DNA from: Actinomycetes bacterium
GTDB taxonomy: Bacteria; Actinomycetota; Acidimicrobiia; Acidimicrobiales; Microtrichaceae
Direction of reading: 5' to 3'
NCBI GenBank assembly: GCA_023423215.1
Contig: JAFAFZ010000229.1
Coordinates: forward strand, 1-8,596
Length of the DNA stretch: 8,596 nucleotides
This document shows positions 6,446 to 8,596 of this stretch, one piece after another. The number at the start of each line of letters is the position of its first letter. Positions within the stretch are counted from its first letter, which is position 1. The position numbers were made by a program, and so were the translations under genes. A model generated the notes under the pieces. The model had not been told where the DNA came from and ran no database searches. It saw nothing but the letters and a program-made list of their open reading frames with translations.

Positions 6446-7690
6446 TCAGTCCTTCGGTGCGCCCAGCGCGCCGGCGGCCTTCAGCGCCGCGATGCGCTCG
6501 GTGTCGTAGCCGAGCACCTCGGCGAGCACCTCGTCGTTGTGCTCGCCGACGGTCGGCGCCGGGTCCGGCACGCCGGCCGGCTCGCCCACGAACTTCACCG
6601 GGTAGGGCTGCATCTCGGCACCGACGCCCTCGTAGGGAAGGAAGCCGAGGCGGTCCTTGAACTGCGGGTCGTCGGCCAACGTCTCGGGCGTGTTGACCGG
6701 CGCGATGGTCGTGTTGACCTCGCCCGACCAGATGACCCACTCGGCCGTCGTCCTCGTCTTGAAGATCTCGGCGAGCTCCTTGCGCAGCTCGAGGTTGCCC
6801 TTGGCGTGGTCCGCGAACTTCGAACCGGGCCAGCGCTCGAACAGGTCCATGCGGCCGACGCCCTCGCAGAAGTTCTTCCAGAACTCCTGCTCGGAGGCCA
6901 TGAACAGCACGTGCGAGTCGGACGACTCGTAGATCTGGTAGCGCACGCCCTCCTTCATGCCGGCGGTGCCGGGGGCGCGGCGCTCGTAGCCGTCCGCCTT
7001 GTTGCCGGTGACCTCGTCCTCGGGCCGCTCGTAGGCCTTCCAGGTCTCGGAGCGGTACCAGTCCATCGCCGCGGCGGCGTCGGACTGGGCGATCTCGAGG
7101 AAGCTGCCCTGACCGGTCTCACGCGCCCGGATGACCCCGGCCAGGATGCCGAGCGCACCGAAGAGCGGGCCGGCGTGGATGCCCACCGACGGGTGCTCGG
7201 GGATGCCGGGGAAGCCGTTCTCGTCGTACTCCGGCTTCACCAGGCCGGCCCACGTGTCGTACGCGATGCCGTGGCTGGGCAGGTCCGCGTAGGGGCCGGT
7301 CATGCCGTAGCCCGAGATCGTGCAGAAGACGATCTTCGGGTTGATCTCCAACAGGTCGTCGAACCCGAGGCCGAGCTTGGCCAGCGCGCCGGGGCGCATG
7401 GCCTCGATCACCGCGTCCGCGTCCTTGACGAGGTCGCGGAAGATCTCCTTGCCCTCGTCGGTCTTCAGGTTGAGCGTGAGCGACTTCTTGCCCCGGTTGA
7501 TGTGCCAGTGCAGCAGCGACGAGTCGTTGATGATCGGCCAGGTCATCTGGCGCACGTAGTCACCCGAGGGTGACTCGACCTTGATCACCTCGGCGCCCAG
7601 GTCGGCCAGGTGCAGGCCGACGGCCGCCGGACCGAGCAACGAGACCTCGACGACGCGCAGCCCGCTGAGTGGCCCGATCCGATCCCCCAT
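6446..7690 (-). CDS. CaiB/BaiF family (family III) CoA-transferase-like protein
   Basis: A 414-residue member of the family III CoA-transferase/racemase fold, whose members move CoA between acids or epimerise acyl-CoAs as interlocked dimers. Family blocks are PLSGLRVVEVSLLGPAAVGL (7-26), LGAEVIKVESPSGD (31-44), NRGKKSLTLNLKTDEGKEIF (65-84), ADAVIEAMRPGALAKLGLGF (91-110), ISGYGMTGPYADLPSHGIAY (125-144), the GILAGVIRARETGQG segment (181-195), and the C-terminal APVNTPETLADDPQF (330-344). Length is normal. The aspartate usually found 10-11 residues before the GILA segment is not there; glycine 170 takes its place (see findings). AGGAG at 7696-7700 lies 5 nt before the ATG and fixes the start. 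A candidate operator and promoter lie about 70-95 nt upstream. It is probably the first gene of the transcript running on to the ligase and LLM genes. Confidence 0.9.
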   Translation of the reverse strand: MGDRIGPLSGLRVVEVSLLGPAAVGLHLADLGAEVIKVESPSGDYVRQMTWPIINDSSLLHWHINRGKKSLTLNLKTDEGKEIFRDLVKDADAVIEAMRPGALAKLGLGFDDLLEINPKIVFCTISGYGMTGPYADLPSHGIAYDTWAGLVKPEYDENGFPGIPEHPSVGIHAGPLFGALGILAGVIRARETGQGSFLEIAQSDAAAAMDWYRSETWKAYERPEDEVTGNKADGYERRAPGTAGMKEGVRYQIYESSDSHVLFMASEQEFWKNFCEGVGRMDLFERWPGSKFADHAKGNLELRKELAEIFKTRTTAEWVIWSGEVNTTIAPVNTPETLADDPQFKDRLGFLPYEGVGAEMQPYPVKFVGEPAGVPDPAPTVGEHNDEVLAEVLGYDTERIAALKAAGALGAPKD

Positions 7691-7760
7691 GACGACTCCT
7701 GTCTCGAACTCGACGGCGCCGCGCCCTGCGGTCGGCCCCGTGCGGTGGTGTGCCCCGGCG

Positions 7761-7783
7761 CGATCTGACGGGTCGTCAGATCG
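7761..7783. promoter_or_regulatory. perfect 10-bp inverted repeat, candidate operator
   Basis: Arms CGATCTGACG and CGTCAGATCG are perfect reverse complements separated by GGT. Length and symmetry fit a TetR- or GntR-type repressor site. The site lies 70 nt upstream of the CoA-transferase ATG, within the only large gap of the catabolic gene series. It overlaps a candidate -10 box at 7780-7785. It lacks a T-tract, and a terminator for the SDR gene would be expected nearer its stop at 7877. The cognate regulator is unknown; the TetR encoded at 2361-3071 is one candidate. Confidence 0.72.
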
Positions 7784-7785
7784 TA
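7780..7785 (-). promoter_or_regulatory. candidate -10 box for the CoA-transferase operon
   Basis: TACGAT on the - strand fits the actinobacterial TAnnnT pattern. It would put the transcription start near 7772, inside the inverted repeat and about 80 nt before the ATG. I see no convincing -35 box, so this is tentative. Confidence 0.3.
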
Positions 7786-7876
7786 GGCGACCCGTGCCCG
7801 CGACACCCAGGGCCGGGGTTCCCAGGCACCGTCCGGCCCTCGACCAGCCACCGTCGGAGCACGGCGGCGACCACGG

Positions 7877-8596
7877 TCAGAGCACCCCGGCGCCGCCGTC
7901 GACGGGCCGCTTCCAGCCCGACGACGCCAACGTGCCGCCGTCGACGTGTACGGTCGTGCCGGTCACGAACCGGCTCATCGGCCCCGCGAGCCAGATCACC
8001 GCCGAGGCGATGTCGCCGGGGTGGCCCTCCTCGGGCCAGGGCGTCGGCGCCCAGGACGTGTCCGACAGCGCGCCCGAGTCCTCGGTCAGCCCGGCGTCGC
8101 CCGGCGTCGGGATCATGTCGGGTGCGATGGCGTTGACGCGGATCCGGTCCGTCGCCAGCTCGAGCGCCAGGGTGCGCGTCAGGTTCGCGACGCCGGCCTT
8201 CATCGCGGAGTAGATGCCGAAGCCAGGACCGGCCCGGTGCGCCTCGACCGAGGTGATGTTGACGATCGACGCGCCGCCTCGTCCGTTCGGCCCCGCGGCT
8301 CCCGCTCGCAGCAGCGGCACGCAGGTGCGGGTGACGTCCGCGACCTGCGTGAAGTTCTCGGCGATGAGCGCCGCCTGGCCCTTCGCGCTGACGTCCACGA
8401 CGTCGGCGACGAAGCCGCCGCCGGCGTTGTTCACCAGCAGCTCGAGGCCGTCCCACTCCCGGGCCAGCTCGGCGACCCAGTCCTGCACCGCCTCGGTGTC
8501 GCGCACGTCGAGCACCGCCGAGCGCACCCGAGCGCCCGAGCCGCCGTCCGGGCCACCCGCGACCTCGCCGCTCGCCGCTTCGAGGTCGGCCACGGT
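7877..8596 (-). CDS. SDR family NAD(P)-dependent oxidoreductase (5' partial)
   Basis: A classical short-chain dehydrogenase/reductase with about 240 of its usual 260-300 residues visible. The N-terminal strand and the GxxxGxG cofactor loop lie beyond the right edge. The GTG at 8593 is probably an internal Val in a VADLEAA strand-2 segment, not the start. Visible motifs, counted from that Val, are the adenine-ring contact LDV (28-30), NNAG (55-58), Asn80, the catalytic Ser115 in NITSVE, Tyr128 and Lys132 in YSAMK, RVNAIAP (152-158) and the C-terminal GTTVHVDGG (212-220). All four active-site residues are present, so it should be active on an alcohol or ketone. The ADL after strand 2 hints at NAD(H) preference. 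It lies 186 nt upstream of the CoA-transferase on the same strand, so it may belong to the same pathway but could be a separate transcript. Confidence 0.92.
   Translation of the reverse strand, partial: TVADLEAASGEVAGGPDGGSGARVRSAVLDVRDTEAVQDWVAELAREWDGLELLVNNAGGGFVADVVDVSAKGQAALIAENFTQVADVTRTCVPLLRAGAAGPNGRGGASIVNITSVEAHRAGPGFGIYSAMKAGVANLTRTLALELATDRIRVNAIAPDMIPTPGDAGLTEDSGALSDTSWAPTPWPEEGHPGDIASAVIWLAGPMSRFVTGTTVHVDGGTLASSGWKRPVDGGAGVL

Overview
The window is very GC-rich DNA with bacterial gene structure. Codon third positions are strongly G/C-biased, long open frames lie antisense to every gene, and spacing is tight with Shine-Dalgarno sites. The gene content points to Actinomycetota: an F420-type luciferase-like oxidoreductase, a FadD3-like acyl-CoA ligase, a family III CoA-transferase, a TetR regulator with an actinobacterial-type N-terminus, and a TAP-type secreted-peptidase-like hydrolase. 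I cannot name a genus. These assignments rest on motif recognition without database searches.

Layout. Positions 1-1178 (+) hold the 3' part of an alpha/beta hydrolase whose 5' end lies outside the window. Positions 1179-1577 carry no gene but hold a tandem array of hairpin-forming repeats with a period of about 53-57 nt. Positions 1578-1964 (-) encode a small winged-helix protein. Positions 1965-2360 hold no gene and contain a second array of the same repeat family, in the opposite orientation. From 2361 to the right edge all genes are on the - strand. In transcription order they are an SDR oxidoreductase (7877-8596, 5' end cut off), a CaiB/BaiF-type CoA-transferase (6446-7690), an acyl-CoA ligase (4721-6394), an LLM-class oxidoreductase (3844-4704), a DUF4112 membrane protein (3097-3783) and a TetR regulator (2361-3071). 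Gaps inside this series are 16-60 nt, except for 186 nt between the SDR and the CoA-transferase.

How the genes may work together. The right-hand two thirds looks like a catabolic operon for a carboxylic acid, possibly a steroid-ring or other polycyclic or terpenoid-like acid. The ligase activates the acid to a CoA thioester, the CoA-transferase-like protein handles CoA esters, and the SDR and LLM enzymes carry out redox steps. A perfect 10-bp inverted repeat (7761-7783) lies just before the CoA-transferase, overlapping a candidate -10 box. It is a good candidate operator, possibly for the TetR protein at the far end of the same gene series.

The part least explained by known biology is 1208-2305. 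Two arrays of a conserved hairpin repeat, inverted relative to each other, bracket a 128-residue winged-helix gene. The layout resembles REP/RAYT loci, but the central gene is not a RAYT transposase.
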